NCBI GenBank assembly: GCA_035079385.1
Contig: JAVHKY010000010.1
Location: forward strand, 4,588,001-4,652,000
Origin: Aspidiotus rigidus
Taxonomy: Eukaryota > Arthropoda > Insecta > Hemiptera > Diaspididae
DNA length: 64,000 bases
Direction: 5' to 3'
Part shown: in pieces, positions 35,587 through 49,737 of the stretch
Numbering within the stretch: position 1 is the stretch's first letter
Layout of the letters: each line of letters opens with the position of its first letter
Notes under the pieces: generated by a model
The model's input: only the letters and a program-made list of their open reading frames with translations
What the model was told of the DNA's origin: nothing
Databases searched by the model: none
Translations under genes and position numbers: made by a program

Positions 35587-38500
35587 ATGGGTTCGTTTCG
35601 CACAAGAGTGAAGAAAAAAGGAAAACGATGGATCAAAGGACAGAGTTCCACGTCGAATCCAACGTTAAGAACTCATCGAAATTCGGCATCTAACAACTTC
35701 TTCAAAGAAAATCTAACAGGTTCTTATTGAAATCCTCGATAATATTTTGCGAATTCACTTCGTTACTGTCACGTACTCGTTATCATTTTCGATCAATTGT
35801 TGTAGGCAACTACCAGAGTTCTCTAACTGCCGACGCTTTACGACGTCATAATGATCTAACGAGTTCTTCAAGTGGATTGAAAAGCGCTTCCTCAAGCATC
35901 GCTGATTGTACCGAAACGAATAGCTCGTACAATGGGACATTGAAAACCTTCAATACGTTTGCCTCGGATTGGAGCTGTTGCACGAACGTCACATTCAATA
36001 GGTTCGAATAGCTACCTGTTACGCTATCATTCTTATCTCATTGTACACTTCAGAGTGTAACTTCTTACAGATTACTGAATCGTTTTGATTTGTCTTCGGC
36101 TCATCATAAAGAAATGTTAGCGATCTTAGCAGCCGTGACTGAAGTCATCAAAAGCAATGGTGGACAAGAGAACACCGTCGAGTATTTTGCCGCCCTTGTT
36201 AGTACAAATTTTGTATTCATTTATTGAATCCTTCTTCCATTACCTATTACTAAATTCGATACTATTGTCTAGATGACTACTCTGGATGGAATCGACTTGA
36301 AAGAAGAGAACGATGGTTCCGTCAGTGCTATTCTCTCTCTTCTTTCGATGTGTATCAAAAGTGTTCCAAAAGTAGTCTTACAGAACAAATATTCCGAGAT
36401 CTCGCGGGCTCTGAATCGTCATTTCGCGCACTACAAAAACTCGGACAATAATATTATCTTGAAATCAGTGAGTACGGTGCACTAAAATGCTTGATAAATT
36501 AATCGAGTGTGAAACCTGACTTTTTTTTTAATTTCAGCTTTTAGGTTGCGTGGCCCATTTGTTAAGGCTACAAGATTGTGCTGTTTGGAATGACTCGTCT
36601 ACATTTTTCGTCTATGATGAAATTTTAAAGTTTGCGCTTCACAATAAGAGCAAAGTTCGTGTTACGAAATACTACTCTTGACGACGGTCTTGAACGTTGT
36701 TGTCATGAGATACTAATTTTTGTGTGTAGATACGCAAAGCCGGCCAACATGCAATCGTCGCTATCTTACGTGGAAGCGATTTTTGTCGCGAAGATGATTC
36801 GAAATTTCATCCAGCCGCTGGTCGTACCGCTAAACAGTGCATCGAAATTCTCGAAAAACATCAAATGGCGGCAGGCAGTTTCACGATTCTTAGTCATATG
36901 CTGAATCTCTTGAAAGATATCATGTGTACTTTTCCGAAATCCGAATTGAAAGTAAGGAATTTAATGCGTGTGTTGTAGACTGGAATGTCAGTGGGGCTAC
37001 CTTTTTCTTCCTTCTTCTCTCAATGTTACTTCCTCGCAAGAAGCATCATCGTATGCGCTGTAGTTAGATTACAATTTATAATTGGGAATTGGAATTAGCG
37101 ACGGAAGTATCTCCAATCTACATGAAATTTGACTGTGTTCGCATCGACATTTCAGAAATGCTGTAGCGCTGTACTGACGTTGATGAAGGCCCAAAAGAAC
37201 TCGATTCTAAAATCACTCGGTCTGCAAACTTTTCACAGTCTATTCAGCTCGAAACCAAGTGTTTCGAAATTTCCGGCTGATACTAATGCTCAACTCATCA
37301 ATGCTATGTACGATCATAAACCTTACTTTACTGACGTACTACCGTCGATGGCTTGGCTCGGTGCAATGCAAGAAGCATTCTGTAATTTAGCTGGGTAATG
37401 ATTACTAACTTGTCCTATCGGTATATCGTTTTTGATTTGGTATAAAAATCGGGTTGCGTTTTTCAGAAATGATCTAGTATTGGCTATGGCGCATGTACCT
37501 ACATTCTTTCGTGAGTGTGGAGAAGCTCTATTGTCCACGAAACGAGAGGTAATTGATAACGCGGCCATCAGTCTAGGAGCCGTTTTAAAAGATTGTGTGG
37601 AACCGGCAGCTGCGGAGGAGAACGTCGAGTCGCATTTAACCTCTATACTAAAAGTTTATATGATATTGAATGAGTGTTTAAAACATCAATATAGCGGTGC
37701 TTGGAAGCAAATCTTGTATCTGTTGGCGAGATTGTACAAAGTTCGTAGCCACAAATTATTCTTCTAAATTCCATAGGATGGAATATTAATTATTTTTCAT
37801 TCGTAGGCGTGCGGTAAAACTTGTCAAACGTCCATGATGGGTAGTTTAAAAACATTGGCTGCGCTTCGTGAGGTCGATGACTTTCCTCACGTGAATGAGA
37901 TAGATCACGTATTCGGATGCGCTATAGAATCTATGGGACCGGTGCCGATCGTTGATGCATTCCCACCTCAGGTAAGTTGGACGATGAGGTCAAACTTTTT
38001 TAGCTGATATGTCTCATCTCGTAACGTTAATCGAATTACAGATAGTGGAGTGCGAGACGGATAGGTACGAAGTAAAATACAGCTGGCTGTTACCGCTGTT
38101 GAAGCAGTATACCAAGCGCACTACTTTGGCAGCGTTTTTCAATAATGAAAACTTGTATGATAGAGCCGAAAAGTATCGGTGAGTCTCCATACATTGATCG
38201 AAATGCACTTTCCTTCATCTACCTCAATCCAACCACTTTTTTTCCCCTAGTCAAAGGAGCAAAGAACTTGGAACTGCAGGCAAAGTTGTCGGACAACGTA
38301 CATACGATTTACTTCAGTCACAAATTTGGGCGTTGCTTCCTAGTTTTTGTGACGAAGCTCAGGATATACGAGAAAGCTTTCCTTCAGAGGTATTTGAATT
38401 ACTTTCCGATCACAATGTGGAAAGAATATTCGTTCTCAATATTTTTTCATCTTTTAGAGAGTCGGTAAGAAGATGGCGACCATGCTCCAGGAAGACGACT

Positions 38501-41500
38501 TGAATACACTAATTATGGCCGCCATTAGAAAATTAGTTCAGGCCAGTTCGCATAATGAGGCTGATAAACAAACGTTGTTGGAAAAAGCGAAAAATATTCT
38601 CGTATCATTGTTCATCTTGTTTGTGGATAAAGGCGACGAAAACAAAGCGGCCAAAAATGCTGCTGCGGAAACCATCAAAGTAATGAAATATTTGTAAGCC
38701 TAAAGTCGGTTGAAGTATTCATGATATTAAGGAGGAAGCAGGGTTCAATTCGAAAAATGAATTTATTCAAAGATATGTTCAAACGAATATGAGGTTGAAG
38801 AGAAATTTCATTGAAAAAGAGAAGAAATTTTCAAGATGTTTCGTGGTAAGAAGAGAATTCGTTTCAAATGTTTTAATGTGTCTTTCATTTTCAGGCTTAT
38901 TTAACCATCTGCAACGATTTTGTGTACATAAATTTGTATAATCTTTTACTCGAAAAACTGCAAGCAGCAGTTGTGGAATCAAAAAAGAATAATCTTCTGG
39001 ATTTGATGCGACTACTCGTTCCTTACCTACCTCCTACTCAGCTAAGACATTTATTTGATAATTACATCACGCGAGTGAAGGAAGATGGCCTCAAATTGAA
39101 AGAAGAAAAACTATATTACAGGTGACTAAGAGTTCTATTTCGTCCCTCTTCTCTTGTGAAGAAACTCAATCTGAAGTAGTTTTTTTCATCATCTAGATTC
39201 CTAGAAGATATATGTTCGTGCCGTAGTGAACGTTGTGACACTTTTATCGCTGATACTTTCGCAGAAATCAAAGATCTTTTGCTGAAAACTGTATCTAAAG
39301 CGCCGCTTCCTTGCCGCGGGGTTTGTATTTAATAAAATTCCGTTCTTTATTCTCTCAGAGTAACTCCTATCATACATGTTCATTTGCTTGTAAATCTAGC
39401 CCAGAATACGTACTGCAAAAAGTTTACTGCATTACCACTCAGACAAGAACACTATTGTAGAATTTTTACCGGAAGCTGTGATGTGTTGTAAAGAAGGCAA
39501 TAAAAAATGTCGCGAAAACGCTTTTGCGTTGATAACATTTATGGCTGAAAAAATGGCGACGCAGTATGGAGAAACTGGTATGGGTCAGTATTTAGACGCG
39601 ATATGTTCCGGTCTGGATGGTAGTCCTTCGATGATGGCCTCGACAATTTTAGCTTTGACGAGTACCGTCCACAGTTACCAAGGTAAATTTACATAGAAAA
39701 GACGAGCGATGTTGATATGAATTGCTTTCAGAAGTGCCTCTATCATTTTTGTCACCTAGGTTGCATTGTGAAAGAAGCGTTTGACGAGATATTGAAAAAT
39801 ATTTGCGTATTGGTCAAAAGTCCAACCAGGGAAATCGTAGGACCATGTCTGGGTTTCTTAAAACTTGTGATAGTTGCCAAGAAGACTGATCACGTGGTCG
39901 GCAACCTTAAATTAATAGTAAGCGCGTTCAAATACTGACTAGATTGTTTTTTAAGTCAATAACAACCTTTCAAACGAGTATTTCTGTCGCAGGTGGAGAC
40001 ATTATCTGGTATTACAGAAGATTGCAAACGCAAGTATCGCCAGAAATTACGCGATCTCTACGATAGATTGATCCGAAAATATGGCGCGAACGCAATAATA
40101 CCGTTAGTGCCGACACACGATGCGGTTACTATGAGTAGAGTGAAAACTTTGAAGAAAACACAAGACAGAAAAATGCGTAAGAGACAAGAACTGAAGGATG
40201 CTGCGAAGAAAAAAGCGAGTAATGCGTCCGACGTTTCCTTATTCTCGGTGAAGCAAAAATCGCAAACGTGAGTGTGAACAGTTTGGAAAATATCCGATTA
40301 TTTTGATACTAAATTCGTTTATAATGTTTTTTAGGATCGACGATATATTAAAAGAATGCGACGATGATGATGATATGTCAGATGACGAAGATAGCGATCG
40401 CGATATCAAGAGCAGAAAGAAAAGAAAACCTGCGAGCAATATATATTTAACTGAAGATGCAGATTCGATTATTGATTTTGCCAGTTCAACAGCTAGCCGA
40501 AATATTCTTAGTAGGTTCCTAATAGAGTGCAAGCAAAGTACGCTTCTTTCGCAGTGAACCAATGATGAATATATATTTTATTGTAGTGGACAAAAATGCA
40601 GTGAAATCCAAGTCTACCAATAAACCTGGAACAAAATCCAGATCAGCCGAGGAAGATATTGAGTTTCCCATGGCACCTGACGGTCGAATTATAATCACAG
40701 ATAAGAAGGTAGAAAAATCCGTACGGAAGGTTGATGTAAATTCAGGTAATATTTATCGATTCTTGGGTTTGTCTTCATCTTTTGCGGAGAAATCAATTGT
40801 AATTTTTCAAATCATTTTTATGCTCAGATGAAGAGAGTATCGCAAGCGACGCGGAAGCGCAAGAAAGTTTGTCACGTATGTTGAAAAAGGTGGGAATCTC
40901 GCGAAAACGTAAAATGAGTGAAGCCGGGGAAGAAATGGAAGATGACCAACCTTCTCGAAAGTATCAAGGTAAGTGTTTTATGGAAGTTGAGAGCCATCGA
41001 GGTCTCCAGATTAATTAATTTCGAACGCAATTGTTTTTATAGCTGGCGGTAGTGGTATTCATCGAAAAATTGACAAGAAGTGTAAAATGAAAAAGTTGAA
41101 GAACAAAGAAAAAATGCAACCTTACGAATATATTCCTTTATCTCGAAACTTGCTGAATAAAAGGTTAGTTGCTGAGTATTTTGATAAGATATGGTGAAAG
41201 AGTCAAGAGTAATGAATCGATGAGTACCTACTGAACATCAATCTTGTTGAATATTAGTCTCTGAAATTTGGATGGTTGAAGAAGTATTTTCTACTCTGAG
41301 TTCAGATCTAGTTTCTAATTTATACTGACTATTCAAGTTTCGAAGTAATCGTGTAACGTAAAATATGAAAAATTGTTATATCGGGGGAATATTGTATAGT
41401 GTTTAAAACGAATTGGACGAGAATATGAAAATGTAGTCTGAATCTCCTCTTCACATATTGACAGTTCAGAAGGATTTAATGAAAGAAGTACTTTGCAATT

Positions 41501-42855
41501 TCCTGAAATAATGATTACAATAATAACACTATCGAAACATAGTGGTCCGCAAGATCGTGAATGACGATTGAATCTTTCTGAACTTCTGATTTGCGATAAA
41601 GGAAAGTTCATGCTAAATTTTTATAATCTTGTATATCTAGTAATCATCATTATTTTGTTTTCAACATGATCTATGGTTCTCAAGATACGATTTTTCATAT
41701 TTCATGTGATTTCTCAGAAATGTGACGTGTTAACAAGAAATAGAGAACACGTTTGGATACAGCGTTAAAGATACTTCTAGAATCATGTCCCCTCCCGTAT
41801 CATTCAAAATTGCAAAACTCATTCATATGATCTTCAGTTTGTGTCTTAAACGTAGTGCTAAGTGTTGCGTTTGAAATCATTCCATGTCGTAGAATCTGTG
41901 AATTCTTCTGAGCGGTGTTCCGCTATAATTTTACAACTTGAAACCAGCTTGTCGTATAGCTTGAGTTTGTACTGCAAAAGGTCATGTAACTTAATTTCAG
42001 GGCTGCGTTTAGGAACTAGTGATATCATATTTATCAGAGTTATATTTATTCAGCACTTGTAAAGGTGCCGATTAATCAACGATCTTTTTTTTTTTTTATT
42101 ATACAATCCAACCATATTTATTGCTACAAATCATAAAAAAAAAAAAAAACAAAAAAAAAAGGACAAAATTATCAAACTAAAGACAGTAATAAAGAGAAAA
42201 TTAATTTATAAATCAATTATTGGAATATTTTGACGGGTATTGAAGGAGCAAGTTTGAAAAAATCTTTAAGTGTGGGTATTCCTCTCTTTGTTTGTACCGT
42301 ATATCCGTCAGAGTGCGTCTCTATTGATTCAAAATAATCAGTAGCAAAACTCGAAAAGTAAGGCGTTTTCGAACTAACTAAAGAAGGACAAACTAGTTGA
42401 ACATCGAATTTATTTTCAATGAAGACAATTTTTATACATGGATTTCAATTACTTCTGAATAGGTGTGGTGTCGAAATTTTCAATTACTTGAATATTTCAC
42501 GATTTTGAGGAGTTGATCAACTTTTTTCTCGCTTTTTTCCATGTTTCGACTTCACTTCTATCTCATTCTTCGTCCCTATTATCTTCAATATGCTTTTCGT
42601 CATACTCGAATTTACAATTTCTCTTCAGCTTTTTAGTTCTCGATTCGACTCGCTCAGTTCCTTTCTAATTGAAACAAACACATAAATTCTTCAGTAATTA
42701 TCAAATTCTAAAAAGCAACACTTCAAGAAGAGTGCCACAGAAGTTTTGAAATAATATTTGATTGGTTTTCCGATAGAAACCATTGTTTTTTCCCCAAAAT
42801 TCATTTTGAATGTTTACTATTACTTTTAGAAGGTTCAACATGGTGGGATTTTAGC

Positions 42856-42890
<35 letters not shown>

Positions 42891-43195
42891 CAAGTTCCTA
42901 TTTTTTCAGGACTTTCCTAATAGATCAAAAAATTTTGGCTGAAGTTTCGAGGTATTCGCGTCGAGTCATTAAATTTCGATTTTTTGACGTTGTTGGTTTA
43001 AATTTTCTCAACCGTAGAACATCAGGATTTTAGTCATCTAAAAAATTTGTTTATGTTTTGCCTTAATTCATTTTTCCCTCAAATTATGTTAACTAAAAAT
43101 AATTTTGTGATTGCAGAAAGAAGAAGAAAGCGGGTGGTCAATTCAAACACATGTTCAATCGTGGAAAAAAAGGAAAAAATAATACGAAAAAGTGA
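35587..43195 (+). CDS. RRP12: RRP12-like ribosome biogenesis protein
   Basis: HEAT-repeat nucleolar factor for pre-40S maturation and export. Twenty-two exons join without phase error: 35587-35719, 35806-36001, 36071-36197, 36273-36467, 36538-36654, 36730-36951, 37156-37394, 37467-37740, 37807-37971, 38042-38178, 38251-38389, 38458-38679, 38895-39121, 39197-39320, 39400-39682, 39760-39917, 39993-40267, 40335-40510, 40587-40745, 40828-40968, 41043-41163 and 43117-43195. The 1302-residue product matches the family length. It starts with a basic tail (MGSFRTRVKKKGKRW), continues as helical repeats, with conserved segments such as PLLKQYTKRTTLAAFF and RKAGQHAIVAILRG, and ends in acidic then strongly basic stretches (DDDDMSDDEDSD; KKKKAGGQFKHMFNRGKK), as known RRP12 proteins do. 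The exon 14/15 junction (GGG|GTTTGT donor) is the weakest. The last intron, 1.95 kb, holds only AT-rich DNA with a T-run near 42861. No internal stop. Confidence 0.93.
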
Positions 43196-46100
43196 ATCGT
43201 TTGTATATTATGTTAGTAAATATATCATTTTACAGAATACTGGTGTCATTTAGAAATATGATGGTAGTCTCAAAAACATGTTGTCGACACTAGAAATGCA
43301 AGTTGCGACTACATTCAATAGATGTTGGCTATAGACGAATAATTAAGAGGAAAGATGTCAATTGGAATCGTTCAGACGTTGAGTAGTGACTAATCCTAGG
43401 ACCGTGAACGTGCGATGTCACGATATAGTGACATAAATAAAATGTTTCAACAGCGTTCAAAACGACTACACGAGTGACACGGTTTAGTCAAATGCTTTAC
43501 GTAGGCATTGATGTACCCGTATCCCTTGTACATATACTGTATATATTATGTTGCATCGTCACCCGCCAATTGTACAACGAGATTTCAGGTGAAAATTGTT
43601 GTTTCAAATTCGACCCATCTGTCGAGACGACAAAAGCGTGCGTTACAGGTTCCGTTCTGTTCATCTTAAAAATAAATTCCTCGTCGTCGCGCGTTTGTAA
43701 TACTTGGATACGTGCATGCACGCGTCATCGGTGCCGTCGTTCATGTGGGGAGTGCGCGTACTTTTAATACGTTTTAAATAATACTCTAATTTGAAAGTTT
43801 TACGATCCTATCGACGTCAATGAATACAATTAAGTACTAAATCCGAGTTCAATTTATAGTCTTGTGTTTTTCGAAAAAGAGAAAAAAAAGAGATAAATCG
43901 TAACATTATGATATTATAATCGGAAACGAGGGAAGAATAAAAAATACAATAAATTTCACGAACGACGGAACGAGAGTGACAGTAAAAAAAAAAATTATTT
44001 TATACTAGTTCGTGTTAAACGGAATGTTTCGTCGGTTTATCCTCGAAAACAGCTATGTATTTCAGTTTAATATTGGTCGATGAGCGATGGTCGAAGGGAG
44101 CACGTCCGACAGCCGGCTTTTGTTGCTATTTTAAACAAGGAAACTCTTGTACTATGTGCCAGAGAACGTAAAATACTTCTTCTTCTGTTTTGTCCGCAAT
44201 TTTTTACTTTTTTCTTCTCTTTCACTCGCTTGCTCGCTCCTAAGTCACACACATATAATAGTACAGTTGATAATGTTGTACTTTTGTATCATGCAATCTA
44301 GCGTCTTTTTTAATTTCGCGAGCTGTGAACGTGTACAGCATTCGAATATTATGGAAATACTTTTTTAGACTTCATTGATGAAGTAGTTCTTTACATTTTG
44401 ATCCGTTCCGCGTTTTGGATCTGATTATAATGTGAGAGAAGATATTATGCGTCGATTATCCTCATCCTTGCGAAGCCGAAGAATTTTCCAGGTATGGATT
44501 CGAGTAGCATTTAATGTGAGAGTATTGCGTGCACTAATCATACAACGTTGAAGATGCAGAGTAGTCGAATAAAAATTTGGTAACTAGATACTGTCATTAA
44601 ACGTGGATGTTGATAAGAAAAAGTATCAATTTTAGACGAATTTTCAGTTCCAAAATTCCACGCTGATACTTTGAAAACACGTTTTGCGTTTTTTCCGATC
44701 GCTGTAATTACCCTTAGAATTGTGTTTTCGCACTCCTGTTTATTATTGCACGACACTTTTAAAGATCTCGACGTAATCTTTTTTTTTTTTTTTTTTTTTT
44801 ACTATTCGATGGTTTTTGATTTTAGAATAAAACTTACCTATCATCATTTTGAGCCTTTTTCAATAACGTCGACAAAAATTCGAATTGTTTTTCTCCTGTG
44901 TTGTCTCTAACAGGTTTAAATTTTACCGGTGAATTATCTACTCATCCTTCGAATAAAATCTCGGCTAAATTTACCAATTATTTTATTAATCACGACGTTT
45001 CGAACAGTGACATGCTCGAAACGACGTGATTAATAAAATAAATGGTGAATTTAGCCGAGATTTTATTCGAAAGATGTGTTGTCTCGTTTTTTATTCGCTC
45101 ATCTTGACCTCAAAACGGTCGGAAAAGTGAAATAATATTGTTTCTGAAGATTTGATTCTGAATATCAAGAACTTTTTTCAATAGGTGTATAGTTAAAATT
45201 TACGTTTGTCTGAAATAGGGTATGAAGGAAGAATAGTCAGAAATATCTCCGAGGGTTTCAAATAAATAATTGTGTGCTTTCAACTTCTGAAATTGAAGTA
45301 CTGAATTCCTTCCATGTTGGAATGGTAGTAGGTATATCAAAAGCGGTTACCTTTCGCGCTATATCACAGAGCGACTGAGTAAAAACTAAAATGCGAGCCC
45401 ATGCCGTCACTTCCACGTTATCTGAGAACGCGTCTGTTCACCAAATTTGTCAAAACCGAATAAAATATTTTTCTTGAGTATGAACGAGGCACGATAGAAA
45501 ATTCTCTTCTTCAAGTTTCTAAAAAATTGAGAAACTTCCAGTGGGTATTTCGTCCATTATTCTCTCAAACAAGATTACTGCTTATATCATTCTCAAATAT
45601 TATCTGAAATTCTTCAAGAAACTCATCTGATTCCTTCTGTGAAGGATTGTTCTCAAAAATGAAATTGGGGCCTAGGTTTTTAAAGATATTTGTACGAAAT
45701 TAATTCCGATATTGGAGAATGATTTATTTAATCAAGTCTATCAGAAGTCAAATTCTTCAATTCTGTTACGTCGTTACGTGATTTGTTAGAAAATCTTAAA
45801 CACACTAATGTACATTTATCTCTAATCATCTCTATCTTCTGAGTTTATATATGTTCATCTACAAGACCACGTAGGTACCTAGTTTCGTATTTTTATTCAC
45901 TTTTCTTTGTTTGATGTCCACTTGAATAATGTTCAATATCTGGAGAGTATTTCTATCAAGTCAACGAGATCGATTCCATAGAAATCCGTACCTCTTCTTT
46001 TTTGTCGTTTTATTTCCTGACATCATTTGGACTACTTCATCATCATTAAATTTGAAGGATGTTGAGGTCATTGAACTTGCGTTCTCTGTTTCCAGCTCTC

Positions 46101-46727
46101 CAATGGTCTTCATCGTGCTCGATCATGATATCCAATTTTTCTCGCATTCTATTTGCAAGAAACGTTTTTCCAGTCAGTACACACTAGTTATAGAATCAGG
46201 AATCACATCTTTGATGATTTCAACCCGGATGACTGTAATTAGTATAGGGATTTCCCTTCTGTGAAAAAGTCCAAGCCTTTTATTCAATAATGTTGGGAAC
46301 TACCCTACTAACAATTGAGACAGCGTTTCGGACGGCCGATGTGGCAGAAACGCTAGCGTTTTCTCAAAAAAAGTGGCAATTTCACGCGCACGCGGTGGAA
46401 ACGCTGTCAGATCTGCTGCTCAATTGTTACTAGGGTATCGATAGTTTTCGAAGAAAAAAAGAAAAAAAAAAGAAAACTTTTGGGACAGACGATATTTTTG
46501 TTGATGAAAAACGGCAATAGTATCGTCGATAGTTTGAAAATCTTTCATTTTTTAATGAAAATCATAAAATTGGTGCGAATGAACATTCTGACAAGTGAAA
46601 ATTGAAAATGTGAACCAGTTCAATAAAATTAAGATCAGTCCGACAGTAGTCAGTACCAGGTGTGCAATGGGCATAGCAAGTTCTAGTCGCATCATCTGGT
46701 AACACTGACTAATGCATTCTTTGACAG
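43196..46727. other. Intergenic, RRP12 3' UTR then AT-rich DNA
   Basis: Apart from the hairpin at 44943-45076, I see homopolymer runs and unsupported frames. The 111-codon plus-strand frame at 45929-46264 has no recognisable pattern. Confidence 0.5.
44943..45076. repeat. 134-bp near-perfect hairpin
   Basis: Arms of about 60 bp (CATC-TTCGAATAAAATC... outward ends; CGTTTCGA inward ends) flank a 12-base loop. Differences are a few substitutions and small gaps. It has MITE-like form; no convincing target-site duplication is visible. Confidence 0.85.
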
Positions 46728-47302
46728 CAGGGCTGCTAAAACCTAATCCTCCAAATTGATTGGCTTCGGCTATCAGCTAACAACTAACCCAGTCTCATTG
46801 GCTAGCTAACAGGTAGCTAATTTTGGACCAAAATAGATTGGCTAATGGCTAAGAGCTAAAAGCTAGCGGCTGAAAGTAGGGGTGGGGTCACTTAAATGAG
46901 GAGGGGTGAGATGTGGGGAAGAGAAAATATTAGCTGTTGGCAATTCCAATTTGAATGGCTAACGGCTAAGCTAATGGCTAACATGATTTCATTAGCTAGC
47001 CAACAGCTAGCTAATTTTTGATGAAAATTGCTCGGCTAACGGCTAATAGCTTTGACTTAGCTGAGCACCCCTGAATTTTGGGCCAAAATAGAATGGCTAA
47101 CGGCTAAGAGCTAAAAGCTAACGGCTGAAAGTAGAGGAGGGGGTTATTCCAATGTGGAGGGGTGAGGTGTGGGAAAGAGAAAATATTAGCTGTTAGCAAT
47201 TCCAATTTGAATGGCTAACGTGATTTCATTAGCTAGCTAACGGCTAGCTAATTTGGATGAAAATTGCTCGGCTAATGGCTTTGGCTTGGCTAAGCAGCCC
47301 TG
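46728..47302. mobile_element. Non-autonomous hAT-like element (MITE), internally duplicated
   Basis: Ends read CAGGGCTGCT and AGCAGCCCTG and are flanked by an 8-bp duplication, TTTGACAG / CTTGACAG (7 of 8 identical): the hallmarks of hAT transposons. The interior is built of variants of GGCTAA and AGCTAA and contains two similar ~240-bp halves; the first ends in its own CACCCCTG-type terminus near 47070, so this looks like a dimer. No coding capacity. Confidence 0.8.
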
Positions 47303-47310
47303 CTTGACAG

Positions 47311-48678
47311 GCTCTTTGAGAAAAGATAACGATCAGGAGAAAAGTACCTATCTTACCCGCGACATGGGTACTGTTCTCTCAAACTGTTGATAGTATGTGA
47401 TATATGTCAATCATTTTCTGTGCGGTGGATTGCACTGGAGTGAGAGAAAAAAGTAAAAAACACGATCCGCGTGGATCAATGCAAATGACTTCGATCAAAT
47501 AACCATAAACGAGAATCAATCACGGATCATAACAAGCGGGAAAAAGATTATCTAAATAGTAAATACAGATCATGGATCGCCCATTTTCAATTTCAACCCG
47601 CGATCCGATCGTACCCAGCCCCAATCGTCTTGAACAGTAAACCAATTTGAGTAAACAGTTGTTTCTAAGACAATTTTTAATGAACAATACAAGACAACCA
47701 TCATACTAGTTTTTTGATACAAACATTCTTTCTTCTAATGTTGACGTTTTTGTTTTGCCTCTTGGTTGAATACACAGACTTCAATAGCCCAGGTTTCTGT
47801 GACGCCAAACAGCAAATAACCGCTAGCAAAACTATACCCAACGTTATTGATCAAACTGGCATGTTGACTCCCATTTGAATAACACATGGAGCTTAGATAA
47901 TCGTGTTCTTGATTAAGAATAAGGAATTTCTTAATAATTAGAGGTCCCCCTCCAAGCTTTTAGGAAAGTTCTGTACTGTTGAAATAATTTCAAAGTCTGA
48001 AACGGAGAATCCCCTCTCCTAAGGATGTCGAATGTCCTGGATACGGCCCTGCCTTTTTGCTGTGTAAAGGGCCGGTAATTCCTGATCTTATACTGATTCA
48101 TTATGTTGTACATCCGCGGATATTTTGTGGCGCACGTAGAGTTGCGTGACGAGCGCATAAAAATACTAAAATTTCAATCCAAGCACTAAAATGACTCGTT
48201 TCATGACACAATTATAGCATTCGGTAAATGACATAATTATACGACTCCAAATAGCAAATTAGAATCTATAGGTTGCCAATTCGTGTTGCTATCTATATTG
48301 AGAAACAATGCACCATGGCGCAGCGATGACGTTCGATTTATTATCATCTTATCTATTTCTGGTATTCGTTAGAAAATTCTACGATCTTCGAAAAAATGGT
48401 GACGCGTGTAAAGTCACATTAAAATATCCTCTAACATGAAGAACCGAATGAGCAAGACGGATACCACTTAACGTGAAGTGGTGAGATGTAATAACATTGC
48501 GTACCTACAATCTCTGGTTTAGCCCAAGTATATCTAGTTTTCTCTGTTTCTCGTCACAAATGGAGCAAAATAATTCCAACAGATAAGCTGCAGTGGATAC
48601 CAGAAAAATAGGTTCCGAGAAAGCCATCCGGACCTAGAATGAACCTAGCGATGAAAATAAAACACAACTCAGGGCAGC
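47311..48678. other. Intergenic, no supported gene
   Basis: Contains several near-palindromic GATC-CGCG-type words at 47460-47600. A 75-codon minus-strand frame at 47931-48158 is basic and protein-like (FQTLKLFQQYRTFLKAW) but matches no family I know and has no neighbours. Confidence 0.4.
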
Positions 48679-49190
48679 CTAGCTCTTTGTTGGATTTTTA
48701 CCATGTCTCTCCTTCCATATGGTATCTTCATGGAGTTGACTCATACTGGCGCACCATAGGCGATACTCATCATAATCCTTCTTCTTGCTTCTCTCGGTCC
48801 TCCTAGGTTCCTCATCAGACGGCTTAGGGATCCAACTACTCGGCCCGCCTTTTCCGCTGCCATTAGGGAATGGTGCCTGAAGCTCAGCGTTAGTGCAGGC
48901 AGCTGTTATGTGCCCTTCCTGGAGGCATTTATAGAATCACTGCATAGACCTTGCCTTTTCCAGGGATTTCACCGGGCAGGTGCTCCATCCAACCTCAATT
49001 TTTCCCTTCCTGATTAGCTGGAGGCTGCTGCAATGGGCACTCGACCTTGGCCATCTGGCACCCGCGTCCCATTGGCTGCAGGTCCACAAACCTTGACACC
49101 GGTGTCAGCTGACATTTAGGCCAGGACATCTTCCATATCTGCGGACTTTTTGATTCCCAGGATAATAACTCTGGTCTGCTGCTGCAATTT
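48679..49190 (-). pseudogene. Decayed LINE gag (ORF1) remnant
   Basis: In shifting minus-strand frames: VIILGIKKSADMEDVLA (the conserved alpha-beta segment of LINE gag proteins), CQMAKVECPLQQ, LIRKGKIEVGWSTCPV (usual GRIRIGW-x-x-C-x-V), then KCLQEGHITAAC, a zinc knuckle whose first Cys position is Phe and which is preceded by a stop. The downstream tail is highly charged and ends at 48679. I and R1-type LINEs carry this order. Frameshifts and a stop make it inactive. Confidence 0.6.
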
Positions 49191-49737
49191 CTCTCTAAAT
49201 ATCTCCAACACAGACCAATTATAGTTCCCTCTCACTCATTGTTCAATGCACATTCCAGCCAATATTATGCAGGAGAATGGAGATCACTTACAGTTAGTGA
49301 TTCAGAAGTGCTGTTCTAGCGCTGGCCATGTGTCTCCGGGAGAATGCACAACGTCATATTAGAAAAGAGAACATACGGACTCTAATGTAGAAAAAATTAA
49401 AGAAAATGATTCTCGTGCGCAAGTAAGTGACATTAAAATGATTTGATGAAACCAGTTTCCTACACCTTCTACCAATTGTTGCAATATCACTCATATCTAG
49501 TGCATATTAGACAAATCTTTAGCTTCAAACAATTTCTTTGAGGAGGGTGCAATGCGGGGCGGGAGTATTGGAAAATATTGAAAAAGTATAGCTCTCACTA
49601 TGGGGAATACTCGCCAAAAAGAATACATTGCAAAGGCGTGAGTGATATGCAGAAGAGATGGATCCTTAGTCCATTTAGAGAATAACACGAGGGGAAGATT
49701 ATTAAACAAAGAGGAATATTTTAGAGGTATAAAAGAA
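49191..49737. other. Intergenic, nothing recognised
   Basis: No gene, RNA or repeat boundary is evident before the foldback element. Confidence 0.5.

Noticed and set aside
45929..46264. 111-codon plus-strand frame in the RRP12-PARG interval
   Set aside because: No signal peptide, domain or exon partner; AT-rich region in which such lengths arise by chance.
47931..48158. Basic 75-codon minus-strand frame
   Set aside because: Protein-like but isolated and not assignable; no splice partners or homologous frame nearby.
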